From assembly GCA_964057225.1 (NCBI GenBank), contig OZ059899.1, positions 20,468,501 through 20,532,500 on the forward strand: a stretch of DNA of 64,000 nucleotides. Reading direction: 5' to 3'. Below, piece by piece: positions 1-13,590 of the stretch. A model generated the notes under the pieces. That model did not search any database. It worked only from the letters and a program-made list of their open reading frames with translations, and had not been told where the DNA came from. A program made the translations under genes and the position numbers. How positions within the stretch are numbered: the first letter of the stretch is position 1; every line of letters starts with the position of its first letter. The stretch comes from Auanema rhodensis (taxonomy: Eukaryota > Nematoda > Chromadorea > Rhabditida > Rhabditidae).

Positions 1-69
1 TGTATAGCTGCAGTTTGCTGCTCTAGCTGGTTTTCAATTTTTATGAGATTTTTCATCATCTTACAACAA

Positions 70-81
70 ATTCAATTGAAT
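70..81. other. Family A 12-bp palindrome (representative)
   Basis: ATTCAATTGAAT is a perfect palindrome present in most homogeneous A monomers. Other subtypes have ATTCATTTGAAT, which spoils the centre. It lies about 8 bp before the core box and contains an MfeI site (CAATTG). Confidence 0.85.
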
Positions 82-88
82 CTAACAT

Positions 89-117
89 GAATTATTTTTT
101 CGTTTTGAAAAGCATTG
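89..117 (+). other. Shared A/B core box in family A (representative)
   Basis: GAATTATTTTTTCGTT followed by TTGAAAAGCATTG is among the better conserved parts of the A monomer. It is the counterpart of the - strand box in each B monomer. Array subtypes alternate GAATTA, GAAATA and GAACTA at the start, while TTTTTTCG stays nearly constant. Confidence 0.7.
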
Positions 118-2912
118 AATATCATTGTTCCTTGTAATATTGGATTTGAATATTGCTTTGTTAGCTTTAAGATGTTTGCTTATGCATAGCTTCAGTTTGC
201 TGCTCTAGCTGGTTTTCACTTTTTATGAGATTTTTCATCATCTTACAACAAATTCAATTGAATCTAACATGAAATATTTTTTCGTTTTGAAAAGCATTGA
301 ATATCATTGTTCCTTATAATATTGGATTTGAATATTGCTTCGTTAGTTTTATGATTTTTGCTTCTGCATAGCTTCAGTTTGCTGCTTTAGCTGGTTTTCA
401 ATTTTTATGAGATTTTTCATCATCTTACAACAAATTCAATTGAATCTAACATGAAATATTTTTTCGTTTTGAAAAGCATTGAATATCATTGTTCCTTGTA
501 ATATTGGATTTGAATATTGCTTTGTTAGCTTTAAGATGTTTGCTTATGCATAGCTTCAGTTTGCTGCTCTAGCTGGTTTTCAATTTTTATGAGATTTTTC
601 ATCATCTTACAACAAATTCATTTGAATCTCATGTGAATTATTTTTTTTTTTAAAAAAGCATTGAATTTCATTGTTTCTTGTAATGATGGATTTGAATATT
701 GCTTTGTTAGCTTTATGATTTTTGCTACTACATGTCATGTGTTTACTGCTCTAGCTGGTTTTCAATTTTTATGAGATTTTTCATCATCTTACAACAAATT
801 CAATTGAATCTAACATGAATTATTTTTTCGTTTTGAAAAGCATTGAATATCATTGTTCCTTGTAATATTGGATTTGATTATTGCTTTGTTAGCTTTAAGA
901 TGTTTGCTACTGTATAGCTGCAGTTTGCTGCTCTAGCTGGTTTTCAATTTTTATGAGATTTTTCATCATCTTACAACAAATTCAATTGAATCTAACATGA
1001 ATTATTTTTTCGTTTTGAAAAGCATTGAATATCATTGTTCCTTGTAATATTGGATTTGAATATTGCTTTGTTAGCTTTAAGATGTTTGCTTATGCATAGC
1101 TTCAGTTTGCTGCTCTAGCTGGTTTTCACTTTTTATGAGATTTTTCATCATCTTACAACAAATTCAATTGAATCTAACATGAAATATTTTTTCGTTTTGA
1201 AAAGCATTGAATATCATTGTTCCTTGTAATATTGGATTTGAATATTGCTTTGTTAGCTTTAAGATGTTTGCTTATGCATAGCTTCAGTTTGCTGCTCTAG
1301 CTGGTTTTCACTTTTTATGAGATTTTTCATCATCTTACAACAAATTCAATTGAATCTAACATGAAATATTTTTTCGTTTTGAAAAGCATTGAATATCATT
1401 GTTCCTTATAATATTGGATTTGAATATTGCTTCGTTAGTTTTATGATTTTTGCTTCTGCATAGCTTCAGTTTGCTGCTTTAGCTGGTTTTCAATTTTTAT
1501 GAGATTTTTCATCATCTTACAACAAATTCAATTGAATCTAACATGAAATATTTTTTCGTTTTGAAAAGCATTGAATATCATTGTTCCTTGTAATATTGGA
1601 TTTGAATATTGCTTTGTTAGCTTTAAGATGTTTGCTTATGCATAGCTTCAGTTTGCTGCTCTAGCTGGTTTTCAATTTTTATGAGATTTTTCATCATCTT
1701 ACAACAAATTCAATTGAATCTAACATGAAATATTTTTTCGTTTTGAAAAGCATTGAATATCATTGTTCCTTGTAATATTGGATTTGAATATTGCTTTGTT
1801 AGCTTTATGATTTTTGCTACTGTATAGCTTCAGTTTGCTGCTCTAGCTGGTTTTCAATTTTTATGAGATTTTTCATCATCTTACAACAAATTCAATTGAA
1901 TCTAACATGAAATATTTTTTCGTTTTGAAAAGCATTGAATATCATTGTTCCTTATAATAATTGATTTGATTATTGCTTTGTTAGCTTTAAGATTTTTGCT
2001 ACTGTATAGCTTCAGTTTGCTGCTTTAGCTGGTTTTCACTTTTTATTAGATTTTTCATAATCTTACAACAAATTCATTTGAATCTAACATGAAATATTTT
2101 TTCGTTTTGAAAAGCATTGAATATCATTGTTCCTTGTAATATTGGATTTGAATATTGCTTTGTTAACTTTATGATTTTTGCTACTGTATAGCTTCAGTTT
2201 GCTGCTCTAGCTGGTTTTCAATTTTTATGAGATTTTTCATCATCTTACAACAAATTCATTTGAATCTAACATGAACTATTTTTTCGTTTTAAAAAGCATT
2301 GAATTTCTATGTTTCTTGTAATATTGGATTTGAATATTGCTTTGTTTGCTTTAAGATTTTTGCTACTACATGCCCTGTGTTTACTGCTCTAGCTAGTTTT
2401 CAATTTTTATGAGATTTTTCATCATCTTACAACAAATTCATTTGAATCTCATGTGAATTATTTTTTTTTTTAAAAAAGCATTGAATTTCATTGTTTCTTG
2501 TAATGATGGATTTGAATATTGCTTTGTTAGCTTTATGATTTTTGCTACTGTATAGCTTCAGTTTGCTGCTCTAGCTGGTTTTCAATTTTTATGAGATTTT
2601 TCATCATCTTACAACAAATTCTATTGAATCTAACATGAAATATTTTTTCGTTTTGAAAAGCATTGAATATCATTGTTCCTTATAATATTGGATTTGAATA
2701 TTGCTTTGTTAGTTTTATGATTTTTGCTACTACATGTCATGTGTTTACTGCTCTAGCTGGTTTTCAATTTTTATGAGATTTTTCATCATCTTACAACAAA
2801 TTCAATTGAATCTAACATGAATTATTTTTTCGTTTTGAAAAGCATTGAATATCATTGTTCCTTGTAATATTGGATTTGATTATTGCTTTGTTAGCTTTAA
2901 GATCTTTGCTAC

Positions 2913-5460
2913 TGTATAGCTGCAGTTTGCTGCTCTAGCTGGTTTTCAATTTTTATGAGATTTTTCATCATCTTACAACAAATTCAATTGAATCTAACAT
3001 GAATTATTTTTTCGTTTTGAAAAGCATTGAATATCATTGTTCCTTGTAATATTGGATTTGAATATTGCTTTGTTAGCTTTAAGATGTTTGCTTATGCATA
3101 GCTTCAGTTTGCTGCTCTAGCTGGTTTTCACTTTTTATGAGATTTTTCATCATCTTACAACAAATTCAATTGAATCTAACATGAAATATTTTTTCGTTTT
3201 GAAAAGCATTGAATATCATTGTTCCTTATAATATTGGATTTGAATATTGCTTCGTTAGTTTTATGATTTTTGCTTCTGCATAGCTTCAGTTTGCTGCTTT
3301 AGCTGGTTTTCAATTTTTATGAGATTTTTCATCATCTTACAACAAATTCAATTGAATCTAACATGAAATATTTTTTCGTTTTGAAAAGCATTGAATATCA
3401 TTGTTCCTTGTAATATTGGATTTGAATATTGCTTTGTTAGCTTTAAGATGTTTGCTTATGCATAGCTTCAGTTTGCTGCTCTAGCTGGTTTTCAATTTTT
3501 ATGAGATTTTTCATCATCTTACAACAAATTCATTTGAATCTCATGTGAATTATTTTTTTTTTTAAAAAAGCATTGAATTTCATTGTTTCTTGTAATGATG
3601 GATTTGAATATTGCTTTGTTAGCTTTATGATTTTTGCTACTACATGTCATGTGTTTACTGCTCTAGCTGGTTTTCAATTTTTATGAGATTTTTCATCATC
3701 TTACAACAAATTCAATTGAATCTAACATGAATTATTTTTTCGTTTTGAAAAGCATTGAATATCATTGTTCCTTGTAATATTGGATTTGATTATTGCTTTG
3801 TTAGCTTTAAGATGTTTGCTACTGTATAGCTGCAGTTTGCTGCTCTAGCTGGTTTTCAATTTTTATGAGATTTTTCATCATCTTACAACAAATTCAATTG
3901 AATCTAACATGAATTATTTTTTCGTTTTGAAAAGCATTGAATATCATTGTTCCTTGTAATATTGGATTTGAATATTGCTTTGTTAGCTTTAAGATGTTTG
4001 CTTATGCATAGCTTCAGTTTGCTGCTCTAGCTGGTTTTCACTTTTTATGAGATTTTTCATCATCTTACAACAAATTCAATTGAATCTAACATGAAATATT
4101 TTTTCGTTTTGAAAAGCATTGAATATCATTGTTCCTTGTAATATTGGATTTGAATATTGCTTTGTTAGCTTTAAGATGTTTGCTTATGCATAGCTTCAGT
4201 TTGCTGCTCTAGCTGGTTTTCACTTTTTATGAGATTTTTCATCATCTTACAACAAATTCAATTGAATCTAACATGAAATATTTTTTCGTTTTGAAAAGCA
4301 TTGAATATCATTGTTCCTTATAATATTGGATTTGAATATTGCTTCGTTAGTTTTATGATTTTTGCTTCTGCATAGCTTCAGTTTGCTGCTTTAGCTGGTT
4401 TTCAATTTTTATGAGATTTTTCATCATCTTACAACAAATTCAATTGAATCTAACATGAAATATTTTTTCGTTTTGAAAAGCATTGAATATCATTGTTCCT
4501 TGTAATATTGGATTTGAATATTGCTTTGTTAGCTTTAAGATGTTTGCTTATGCATAGCTTCAGTTTGCTGCTCTAGCTGGTTTTCAATTTTTATGAGATT
4601 TTTCATCATCTTACAACAAATTCAATTGAATCTAACATGAAATATTTTTTCGTTTTGAAAAGCATTGAATATCATTGTTCCTTGTAATATTGGATTTGAA
4701 TATTGCTTTGTTAGCTTTATGATTTTTGCTACTGTATAGCTTCAGTTTGCTGCTCTAGCTGGTTTTCAATTTTTATGAGATTTTTCATCATCTTACAACA
4801 AATTCAATTGAATCTAACATGAAATATTTTTTCGTTTTGAAAAGCATTGAATATCATTGTTCCTTGTAATATTGGATTTGAATATTGCTTTGTTAGCTTT
4901 ATGATTTTTGCTATTGTATAGCTTCAGTTTGCTGCTCTAGCTGGTTTTCAATTTTTATGAGATTTTTCATCATCTTACAACAAATTCATTTGAATCTAAC
5001 ATGAAATATTTTTTCGTTTTGAAAAGCATTGAATATCATTGTTCCTTGTAATATTGGATTTGAATATTGCTTTGTTAACTTTATGATTTTTGCTACTGTA
5101 TAGCTTCAGTTTGCTGCTCTAGCTGGTTTTCAATTTTTATGAGATTTTTCATCATCTTACAACAAATTCATTTGAATCTAACATGAACTATTTTTTCGTT
5201 TTAAAAAGCATTGAATTTCTATGTTTCTTGTAATATTGGATTTGAATATTGCTTTGTTTGCTTTAAGATTTTTGCTACTACATGCCCTGTGTTTACTGCT
5301 CTAGCTAGTTTTCAATTTTTATGAGATTTTTCATCATCTTAAAACAAATTCATTTGAATCTCATGTGAATTATTTTTTTTTTTAAAAAAGCATTGAATTT
5401 CATTGTTTCTTGTAATGATGGATTTGAATATTGCTTTGTTAGCTTTATGATTTTTGCTAC
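2913..5460 (+). repeat. Family A higher-order repeat, copy 2, two monomers shorter
   Basis: This follows copy 1 at a fixed 2912-bp offset up to the CATGCCCTG monomer at 5281 and the poly-T monomer after it. At 5461 it then joins directly to a TGTATAGCTT/GAATTATT monomer that leads into the next block. About two monomers present in copy 1 are missing, consistent with unequal crossover in whole-monomer steps. Confidence 0.8.
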
Positions 5461-5640
5461 TGTATAGCTTCAGTTTGCTGCTCTAGCTGGTTTTCAATTT
5501 TTATGAGATTTTTCATCATCTTACAACAAATTCAATTGAATCTAACATGAATTATTTTTTCGTTTTGAAAAGCATTGAATATCATTGTTCCTTGTAATAT
5601 TGGATTTGAATATTGCTTTGTTAGCTTTAAGATGTTTGCT

Positions 5641-8490
5641 TATGCATAGCTTCAGTTTGCTGCTCTAGCTGGTTTTCACTTTTTATGAGATTTTTCATCA
5701 TCTTACAACAAATTCAATTGAATCTAACATGAAATATTTTTTCGTTTTGAAAAGCATTGAATATCATTGTTCCTTATAATATTGGATTTGAATATTGCTT
5801 CGTTAGTTTTATGATTTTTGCTTCTGCATAGCTTCAGTTTGCTGCTTTAGCTGGTTTTCAATTTTTATGAGATTTTTCATCATCTTACAACAAATTCAAT
5901 TGAATCTAACATGAAATATTTTTTCGTTTTGAAAAGCATTGAATATCATTGTTCCTTGTAATATTGGATTTGAATATTGCTTTGTTAGCTTTAAGATGTT
6001 TGCTTATGCATAGCTTCAGTTTGCTGCTCTAGCTGGTTTTCAATTTTTATGAGATTTTTCATCATCTTACAACAAATTCAATTGAATCTAACATGAAATA
6101 TTTTTTCGTTTTGAAAAGCATTGAATATCATTGTTCCTTATAATATTGGATTTGAATATTGCTTCGTTAGTTTTATGATTTTTGCTTCTGCATAGCTTCA
6201 GTTTGCTGCTTTAGCTGGTTTTCAATTTTTATGAGATTTTTCATCATCTTACAACAAATTCAATTGAATCTAACATGAAATATTTTTTCGTTTTGAAAAG
6301 CATTGAATATCATTGTTCCTTGTAATATTGGATTTGAATATTGCTTTGTTAGCTTTAAGATGTTTGCTTATGCATAGCTTCAGTTTGCTGCTCTAGCTGG
6401 TTTTCAATTTTTAAGAGATTTTTCATCATCTTACAACAAATTCAATTGAATCTAACATGAAATATTTTTTCGTTTTGAAAAGCATTGAATATCATTGTTC
6501 CTTGTAATATTGGATTTGAATATTGCTTTGTTAGCTTTATGATTTTTGCTACTGTATAGCTTCAGTTTGCTGCTCTAGCTGGTTTTCAATTTTTATGAGA
6601 TTTTTCATCATCTTACAACAAATTCATTTGAATCTAACATGAACTATTTTTTCGTTTTAAAAAGCATTGAATTTCTATGTTTCTTGTAATATTGGATTTG
6701 AATATTGCTTTGTTTGCTTTAAGATTTTTGCTACTACATGCCCTGTGTTTACTGCTCTAGCTAGTTTTCAATTTTTATGAGATTTTTCATCATCTTACAA
6801 CAAATTCATTTGAATCTCATGTGAATTATTTTTTTTTTTTAAAAAGCATTGAATTTCATTGTTTCTTGTAATGATGGATTTGAATATTGCTTTGTTAGCT
6901 TTATGATTTTTGCTACTGTATAGCTTCAGTTTGCTGCTCTAGCTGGTTTTCAATTTTTATGAGATTTTTCATCATCTTACAACAAATTCAATTGAATCTA
7001 ACATGAAATATTTTTTCGTTTTGAAAAGCATTGAATATCATTGTTCCTTGTAATATTGGATTTGAATATTGCTTTGTTAGCTTTAAGATGTTTGCTTATG
7101 CATAGCTTCAGTTTGCTGCTCTAGCTGGTTTTCAATTTTTATGAGATTTTTCATCATCTTACAACAAATTCAATTGAATCTAACATGAAATATTTTTTCG
7201 TTTTGAAAAGCATTGAATATCATTGTTCCTTGTAATATTGGATTTGAATATTGCTTTGTTAGCTTTAAGATGTTTGCTTATGCATAGCTTCAGTTTGCTG
7301 CTCTAGCTGGTTTTCAATTTTTATGAGATTTTTCATCATCTTACAACAAATTCATTTGAATCTAACATGAAATATTTTTTCGTTTTGAAAAGCATTGAAT
7401 ATCATTATTTCTTGTAATAATTGATTTGATTATTGCTTTGTTAGCTTTAAGATTTTTGCTACTGTATAGCTTCAGTTTGCTGCTTTAGCTGGTTTTCACT
7501 TTTTATTAGATTTTTCATAATCTTACAACAAATTCAATTGAATCTAAGATGAAATATTTTTTCGTTTTGAAAAGCATTGAATATCATTGTTTCTTGTAAT
7601 AATTGATTTGAATATTGCTTTGTTACCTTTAACATTTTTGCTTCTGCATAGCTTCAGTTTGCTGCTTTAGCTGGTTTTCACTTTTTATTAGATTTTTCAT
7701 AATCTTACAACAAATTCAATTGAATCTAAGATGAAATATTTTTTCGTTTTGAAAAGCATTGAATTTCTATGTTTCTTGTAATATTGGATTTGAATATTGC
7801 TTTGTTTGCTTTAAGATTTTTGCTACTACATGCCCTGTGTTTACTGCTCTAGCTAGTTTTCAATTTTTATGAGAATAATCGTCCTGTGACAACAAATTCA
7901 TTTGAATCTCATGTGAATTATTTTTTTTTTTAAAAAAGCATTGAATTTCATTGTTTCTTGTAATGATGGATTTGAATATTGCTTTGTTAGCTTTATGATT
8001 TTTGCTTCTGCATAGCTTCAGTTTGCTGCTTTAGCTGGTTTTCACTTTTTATTAGATTTTTCATAATCTCACAACAAATTCAATTGAATCTAAGATGAAT
8101 TATTTTTTCTTTTTAAAAAGCATTGAATATCATTATTTCTTGTAATAATTGATTTGAATATTGCTTCGTTTGTTTTAAGATTTTGCTTCTGCATAGCTTC
8201 AGTTTGCTGCTTTAGCTGGTTTTCACTTTTTATTAGATTTTTCATAATCTCACAACAAATTCAATTGAATCTAAGATGAATTATTTTTTCTTTTTAAAAA
8301 GCATTGAATATCATTATTTCTTGTAATAATTGATTTGAATATTGCTTCGTTTGTTTTAAGATTTTGCTACTGCATAGCTTCAGTTTGCTGCTCTAGCTAG
8401 TTTTCACTTTTTATTAGATTTTTCATAATCTTGCAACAAATTCATTTGAATCTAATATGAACTATTTTTTCGTTTCAAATAGTAGTGAAT
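5641..8490 (+). repeat. Family A block duplicated at 10735-13590, proximal copy
   Basis: The block reads in the same monomer order as 10735-13590. The offset is 5094 bp at the start, 5276 bp in the middle (6781 to 12057; GAGAATAATC at 7871 to 13147) and 5095 bp at the end (GAACTATTTTTTCG at 8459 to 13554). The changes of about 182 bp are single-monomer indels: one extra monomer near 11645 in the distal copy and one extra near 8190-8370 here. Rare shared states, such as the altered poly-T length near 6830 and 12106, support recent duplication. Confidence 0.85.
7430..8490 (+). repeat. Diverged family A subfamily (TTATTAGATTTTTCATAATC type)
   Basis: These monomers replace TTATGAGATTTTTCATCATC with TTATTAGATTTTTCATAATC. 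They carry AAGATGAA in place of AACATGAA. One monomer (7871) has GAGAATAATCGTCCTGTGAC instead of the usual segment. They return at 12700-13590. Near 8490 a monomer switches abruptly from the diverged form (GTTTCAAATAGTAGTG) to the homogeneous form (GTTCCTTGTAATATTGG), which marks a recombination breakpoint inside a monomer. Confidence 0.8.
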
Positions 8491-8730
8491 ATCATTGTTC
8501 CTTGTAATATTGGATTTGAATATTGCTTTGTTAGCTTTAAGATGTTTGCTTATGCATAGCTTCAGTTTGCTGCTCTAGCTGGTTTTCAATTTTTATGAGA
8601 TTTTTCATCATCTTACAACAAATTCAATTGAATCTAACATGAAATATTTTTTCGTTTTGAAAAGCATTGAATATCATTGTTCCTTGTAATATTGGATTTG
8701 AATATTGCTTTGTTAGCTTTAAGATGTTTG

Positions 8731-10186
8731 CTTCTGCATAGCTTCAGTTTGCTGCTTTAGCTGGTTTTCAATTTTTATGAGATTTTTCATCATCTTACAA
8801 CAAATTCAATTGAATCTAACATGAAATATTTTTTCGTTTTGAAAAGCATTGAATATCATTGTTCCTTATAATATTGGATTTGAATATTGCTTCGTTAGTT
8901 TTAAGATGTTTGCTTATGCATAGCTTCAGTTTGCTGCTCTAGCTGGTTTTCAATTTTTATGAGATTTTTCATCATCTTACAACAAATTCAATTGAATCTA
9001 ACATGAAATATTTTTTCGTTTTGAAAAGCATTGAATATCATTGTTCCTTGTAATATTGGATTTGAATATTGCTTTGTTAGCTTTAAGATGTTTGCTACTG
9101 TATAGCTGCAGTTTGCTGCTCTAGCTGGTTTTCAATTTTTATGAGATTTTTCATCATCTTACAACAAATTCAATTGAATCTAACATGAATTATTTTTTCG
9201 TTTTGAAAAGCATTGAATATCATTGTTCCTTGTAATATTGGATTTGAATATTGATTTGTTAGCTTTAAGATGTTTGCTTATGCATAGCTTCAGTTTGCTG
9301 CTCTAGCTGGTTTTCACTTTTTATGAGATTTTTCATCATCTTACAACAAATTCAATTGAATCTAACATGAAATATTTTTTCGTTTTGAAAAGCATTGAAT
9401 ATCATTGTTCCTTATAATATTGGATTTGAATATTGCTTCGTTAGTTTTATGATTTTTGCTTCTGCATAGCTTCAGTTTGCTGCTTTAGCTGGTTTTCAAT
9501 TTTTATGAGATTTTTCATCATCTTACAACAAATTCAATTGAATCTAACATGAAATATTTTTTCGTTTTGAAAAGCATTGAATATCATTGTTCCTTGTAAT
9601 ATTGGATTTGAATATTGCTTTGTTAGCTTTAAGATGTTTGCTTATGCATAGCTTCAGTTTGCTGCTCTAGCTGGTTTTCAATTTTTATGAGATTTTTCAT
9701 CATCTTACAACAAATTCAATTGAATCTAACATGAAATATTTTTTCGTTTTGAAAAGCATTGAATATCATTGTTCCTTATAATATTGGATTTGAATATTGC
9801 TTCGTTAGTTTTATGATTTTTGCTTCTGCATAGCTTCAGTTTGCTGCTTTAGCTGGTTTTCAATTTTTATGAGATTTTTCATCATCTTACAACAAATTCA
9901 ATTGAATCTAACATGAAATATTTTTTCGTTTTGAAAAGCATTGAATATCATTGTTCCTTGTAATATTGGATTTGAATATTGCTTTGTTAGCTTTAAGATG
10001 TTTGCTTATGCATAGCTTCAGTTTGCTGCTCTAGCTGGTTTTCAATTTTTATGAGATTTTTCATCATCTTACAACAAATTCATTTGAATCTAACATGAAA
10101 TATTTTTTCGTTTTGAAAAGCATTGAATATCATTATTTCTTGTAATAATTGATTTGATTATTGCTTTGTTAGCTTTAAGATGTTTG
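8731..10186 (+). repeat. 1456-bp (8-monomer) family A tandem duplication, copy 1
   Basis: CTTCTGCATA at 8731 recurs at 10187. The rare variant TTGATTTGTT (instead of TTGCTTTGTT) at 9251 recurs at 10707. Both are 1456 bp (8 x 182) apart, so the block is duplicated in tandem with 10187-11642. Confidence 0.87.
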
Positions 10187-11642
10187 CTTCTGCATAGCTT
10201 CAGTTTGCTGCTTTAGCTGGTTTTCAATTTTTATGAGATTTTTCATCATCTTACAACAAATTCAATTGAATCTAACATGAAATATTTTTTCGTTTTGAAA
10301 AGCATTGAATATCATTGTTCCTTATAATATTGGATTTGAATATTGCTTCGTTAGTTTTAAGATGTTTGCTTATGCATAGCTTCAGTTTGCTGCTCTAGCT
10401 GGTTTTCAATTTTTATGAGATTTTTCATCATCTTACAACAAATTCAATTGAATCTAACATGAAATATTTTTTCGTTTTGAAAAGCATTGAATATCATTGT
10501 TCCTTGTAATATTGGATTTGAATATTGCTTTGTTAGCTTTAAGATGTTTGCTACTGTATAGCTGCAGTTTGCTGCTCTAGCTGGTTTTCAATTTTTATGA
10601 GATTTTTCATCATCTTACAACAAATTCAATTGAATCTAACATGAATTATTTTTTCGTTTTGAAAAGCATTGAATATCATTGTTCCTTGTAATATTGGATT
10701 TGAATATTGATTTGTTAGCTTTAAGATGTTTGCTTATGCATAGCTTCAGTTTGCTGCTCTAGCTGGTTTTCACTTTTTATGAGATTTTTCATCATCTTAC
10801 AACAAATTCAATTGAATCTAACATGAAATATTTTTTCGTTTTGAAAAGCATTGAATATCATTGTTCCTTATAATATTGGATTTGAATATTGCTTCGTTAG
10901 TTTTATGATTTTTGCTTCTGCATAGCTTCAGTTTGCTGCTTTAGCTGGTTTTCAATTTTTATGAGATTTTTCATCATCTTACAACAAATTCAATTGAATC
11001 TAACATGAAATATTTTTTCGTTTTGAAAAGCATTGAATATCATTGTTCCTTGTAATATTGGATTTGAATATTGCTTTGTTAGCTTTAAGATGTTTGCTTA
11101 TGCATAGCTTCAGTTTGCTGCTCTAGCTGGTTTTCAATTTTTATGAGATTTTTCATCATCTTACAACAAATTCAATTGAATCTAACATGAAATATTTTTT
11201 CGTTTTGAAAAGCATTGAATATCATTGTTCCTTATAATATTGGATTTGAATATTGCTTCGTTAGTTTTATGATTTTTGCTTCTGCATAGCTTCAGTTTGC
11301 TGCTTTAGCTGGTTTTCAATTTTTATGAGATTTTTCATCATCTTACAACAAATTCAATTGAATCTAACATGAAATATTTTTTCGTTTTGAAAAGCATTGA
11401 ATATCATTGTTCCTTGTAATATTGGATTTGAATATTGCTTTGTTAGCTTTAAGATGTTTGCTTATGCATAGCTTCAGTTTGCTGCTCTAGCTGGTTTTCA
11501 ATTTTTATGAGATTTTTCATCATCTTACAACAAATTCAATTGAATCTAACATGAAATATTTTTTCGTTTTGAAAAGCATTGAATATCATTGTTCCTTGTA
11601 ATATTGGATTTGAATATTGCTTTGTTAGCTTTATGATTTTTG
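10187..11642 (+). repeat. 1456-bp (8-monomer) family A tandem duplication, copy 2
   Basis: This is the second copy of the 8731-10186 unit, sharing its private TTGATTTGTT state at 10707 and the GCTGCAG monomer near 10560. From 10735 it also overlaps the distal copy of the larger 5641-8490 block, so two duplications of different length are superimposed here. Confidence 0.83.
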
Positions 11643-13590
11643 CTACTGTATAGCTTCAGTTTGCTGCTCTAGCTGGTTTTCAATTTTTATGAGATTTTTC
11701 ATCATCTTACAACAAATTCATTTGAATCTAACATGAAATATTTTTTCGTTTTGAAAAGCATTGAATATCATTGTTCCTTGTAATATTGGATTTGAATATT
11801 GCTTTGTTAGCTTTATGATTTTTGCTACTGTATAGCTTCAGTTTGCTGCTCTAGCTGGTTTTCAATTTTCATGAGATTTTTCATCATCTTACAACAAATT
11901 CATTTGAATCTAACATGAACTATTTTTTCGTTTTAAAAAGCATTGAATTTCTATGTTTCTTGTAATATTGGATTTGAATATTGCTTTGTTTGCTTTAAGA
12001 TTTTTGCTACTACATGCCCTGTGTTTACTGCTCTAGCTAGTTTTCAATTTTTATGAGATTTTTCATCATCTTACAACAAATTCATTTGAATCTCATGTGA
12101 ATTATTTTTTTTTTTTAAAAAGCATTGAATTTCATTGTTTCTTGTAATGATGGATTTGAATATTGCTTTGTTAGCTTTATGATTTTTGCTACTGTATAGC
12201 TTCAGTTTGCTGCTCTAGCTGGTTTTCAATTTTTATGAGATTTTTCATCATCTTACAACAAATTCAATTGAATCTAACATGAAATATTTTTTCGTTTTGA
12301 AAAGCATTGAATATCATTGTTCCTTGTAATATTGGATTTGAATATTGCTTTGTTAGCTTTAAGATGTTTGCTTATGCATAGCTTCAGTTTGCTGCTCTAG
12401 CTGGTTTTCAATTTTTATGAGATTTTTCATCATCTTACAACAAATTCAATTGAATCTAACATGAAATATTTTTTCGTTTTGAAAAGCATTGAATATCATT
12501 GTTCCTTGTAATATTGGATTTGAATATTGCTTTGTTAGCTTTAAGATGTTTGCTTATGCATAGCTTCAGTTTGCTGCTCTAGCTGGTTTTCAATTTTTAT
12601 GAGATTTTTCATCATCTTACAACAAATTCATTTGAATCTAACATGAAATATTTTTTCGTTTTGAAAAGCATTGAATATCATTATTTCTTGTAATAATTGA
12701 TTTGATTATTGCTTTGTTAGCTTTAAGATTTTTGCTACTGTATAGCTTCAGTTTGCTGCTTTAGCTGGTTTTCACTTTTTATTAGATTTTTCATAATCTT
12801 ACAACAAATTCAATTGAATCTAAGATGAAATATTTTTTCGTTTTGAAAAGCATTGAATATCATTGTTTCTTGTAATAATTGATTTGAATATTGCTTTGTT
12901 ACCTTTAACATTTTTGCTTCTGCATAGCTTCAGTTTGCTGCTTTAGCTGGTTTTCACTTTTTATTAGATTTTTCATAATCTTACAACAAATTCAATTGAA
13001 TCTAAGATGAAATATTTTTTCGTTTTGAAAAGCATTGAATTTCTATGTTTCTTGTAATATTGGATTTGAATATTGCTTTGTTTGCTTTAAGATTTTTGCT
13101 ACTACATGCCCTGTGTTTACTGCTCTAGCTAGTTTTCAATTTTTATGAGAATAATCGTCCTGTGACAACAAATTCATTTGAATCTCATGTGAATTATTTT
13201 TTTTTTTAAAAAAGCATTGAATTTCATTGTTTCTTGTAATGATGGATTTGAATATTGCTTTGTTAGCTTTATGATTTTTGCTTCTGCATAGCTTCAGTTT
13301 GCTGCTTTAGCTGGTTTTCACTTTTTATTAGATTTTTCATAATCTCACAACAAATTCAATTGAATCTAAGATGAATTATTTTTTCTTTTTAAAAAGCATT
13401 GAATATCATTATTTCTTGTAATAATTGATTTGAATATTGCTTCGTTTGTTTTAAGATTTTGCTACTGCATAGCTTCAGTTTGCTGCTCTAGCTAGTTTTC
13501 AATTTTTATTAGATTTTTCATAATCTTGCAACAAATTCATTTGAATCTAATATGAACTATTTTTTCGTTTCAAATAGTAGTGAATATCAT
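10735..13590 (+). repeat. Family A block duplicated from 5641-8490, distal copy
   Basis: This is collinear with 5641-8490 apart from single-monomer indels. It includes the CATGCCCTG monomer, the poly-T monomer and the TTATTAGATTTTTCATAATC group. Unlike the proximal copy it does not return to homogeneous monomers but continues into the diverged array edge. Confidence 0.85.

Larger units (their letters stand above)
1..2912 (+). repeat. Family A higher-order repeat, 16-monomer unit, copy 1
   Basis: The sequence from 1 (TGTATAGCTG) starts again at 2913, exactly 2912 bp (16 x 182) later. The same offset links the second TGTATAGCTG at 911 to 3823, and CATGCCCTG at 2369 to 5281. Monomer subtypes follow the same order in both copies: GCTGCAG type, CACTTTTT type, CTTTAG type, TCTCATGTG poly-T type, CATGTCATG type, and so on. 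The 3' end of this copy has two monomers (about 2549-2912) not matched in copy 2. Confidence 0.85.

Noticed and set aside
61-300. Hammerhead ribozyme in family A (GATGATGAAAAATC on the - strand)
   Set aside because: The CTGATGA core is absent (AGATGATGA instead) and I find no matching GAAA with helices. Family B has CTGATAA, which also lacks the core.
2450-2480. Poly-T/A run as a retroposon tail (also near 640, 3550, 5370, 6830, 7920, 12106, 13195)
   Set aside because: The T-run is a fixed variant of one A subtype located at the core box, not the end of an inserted element.
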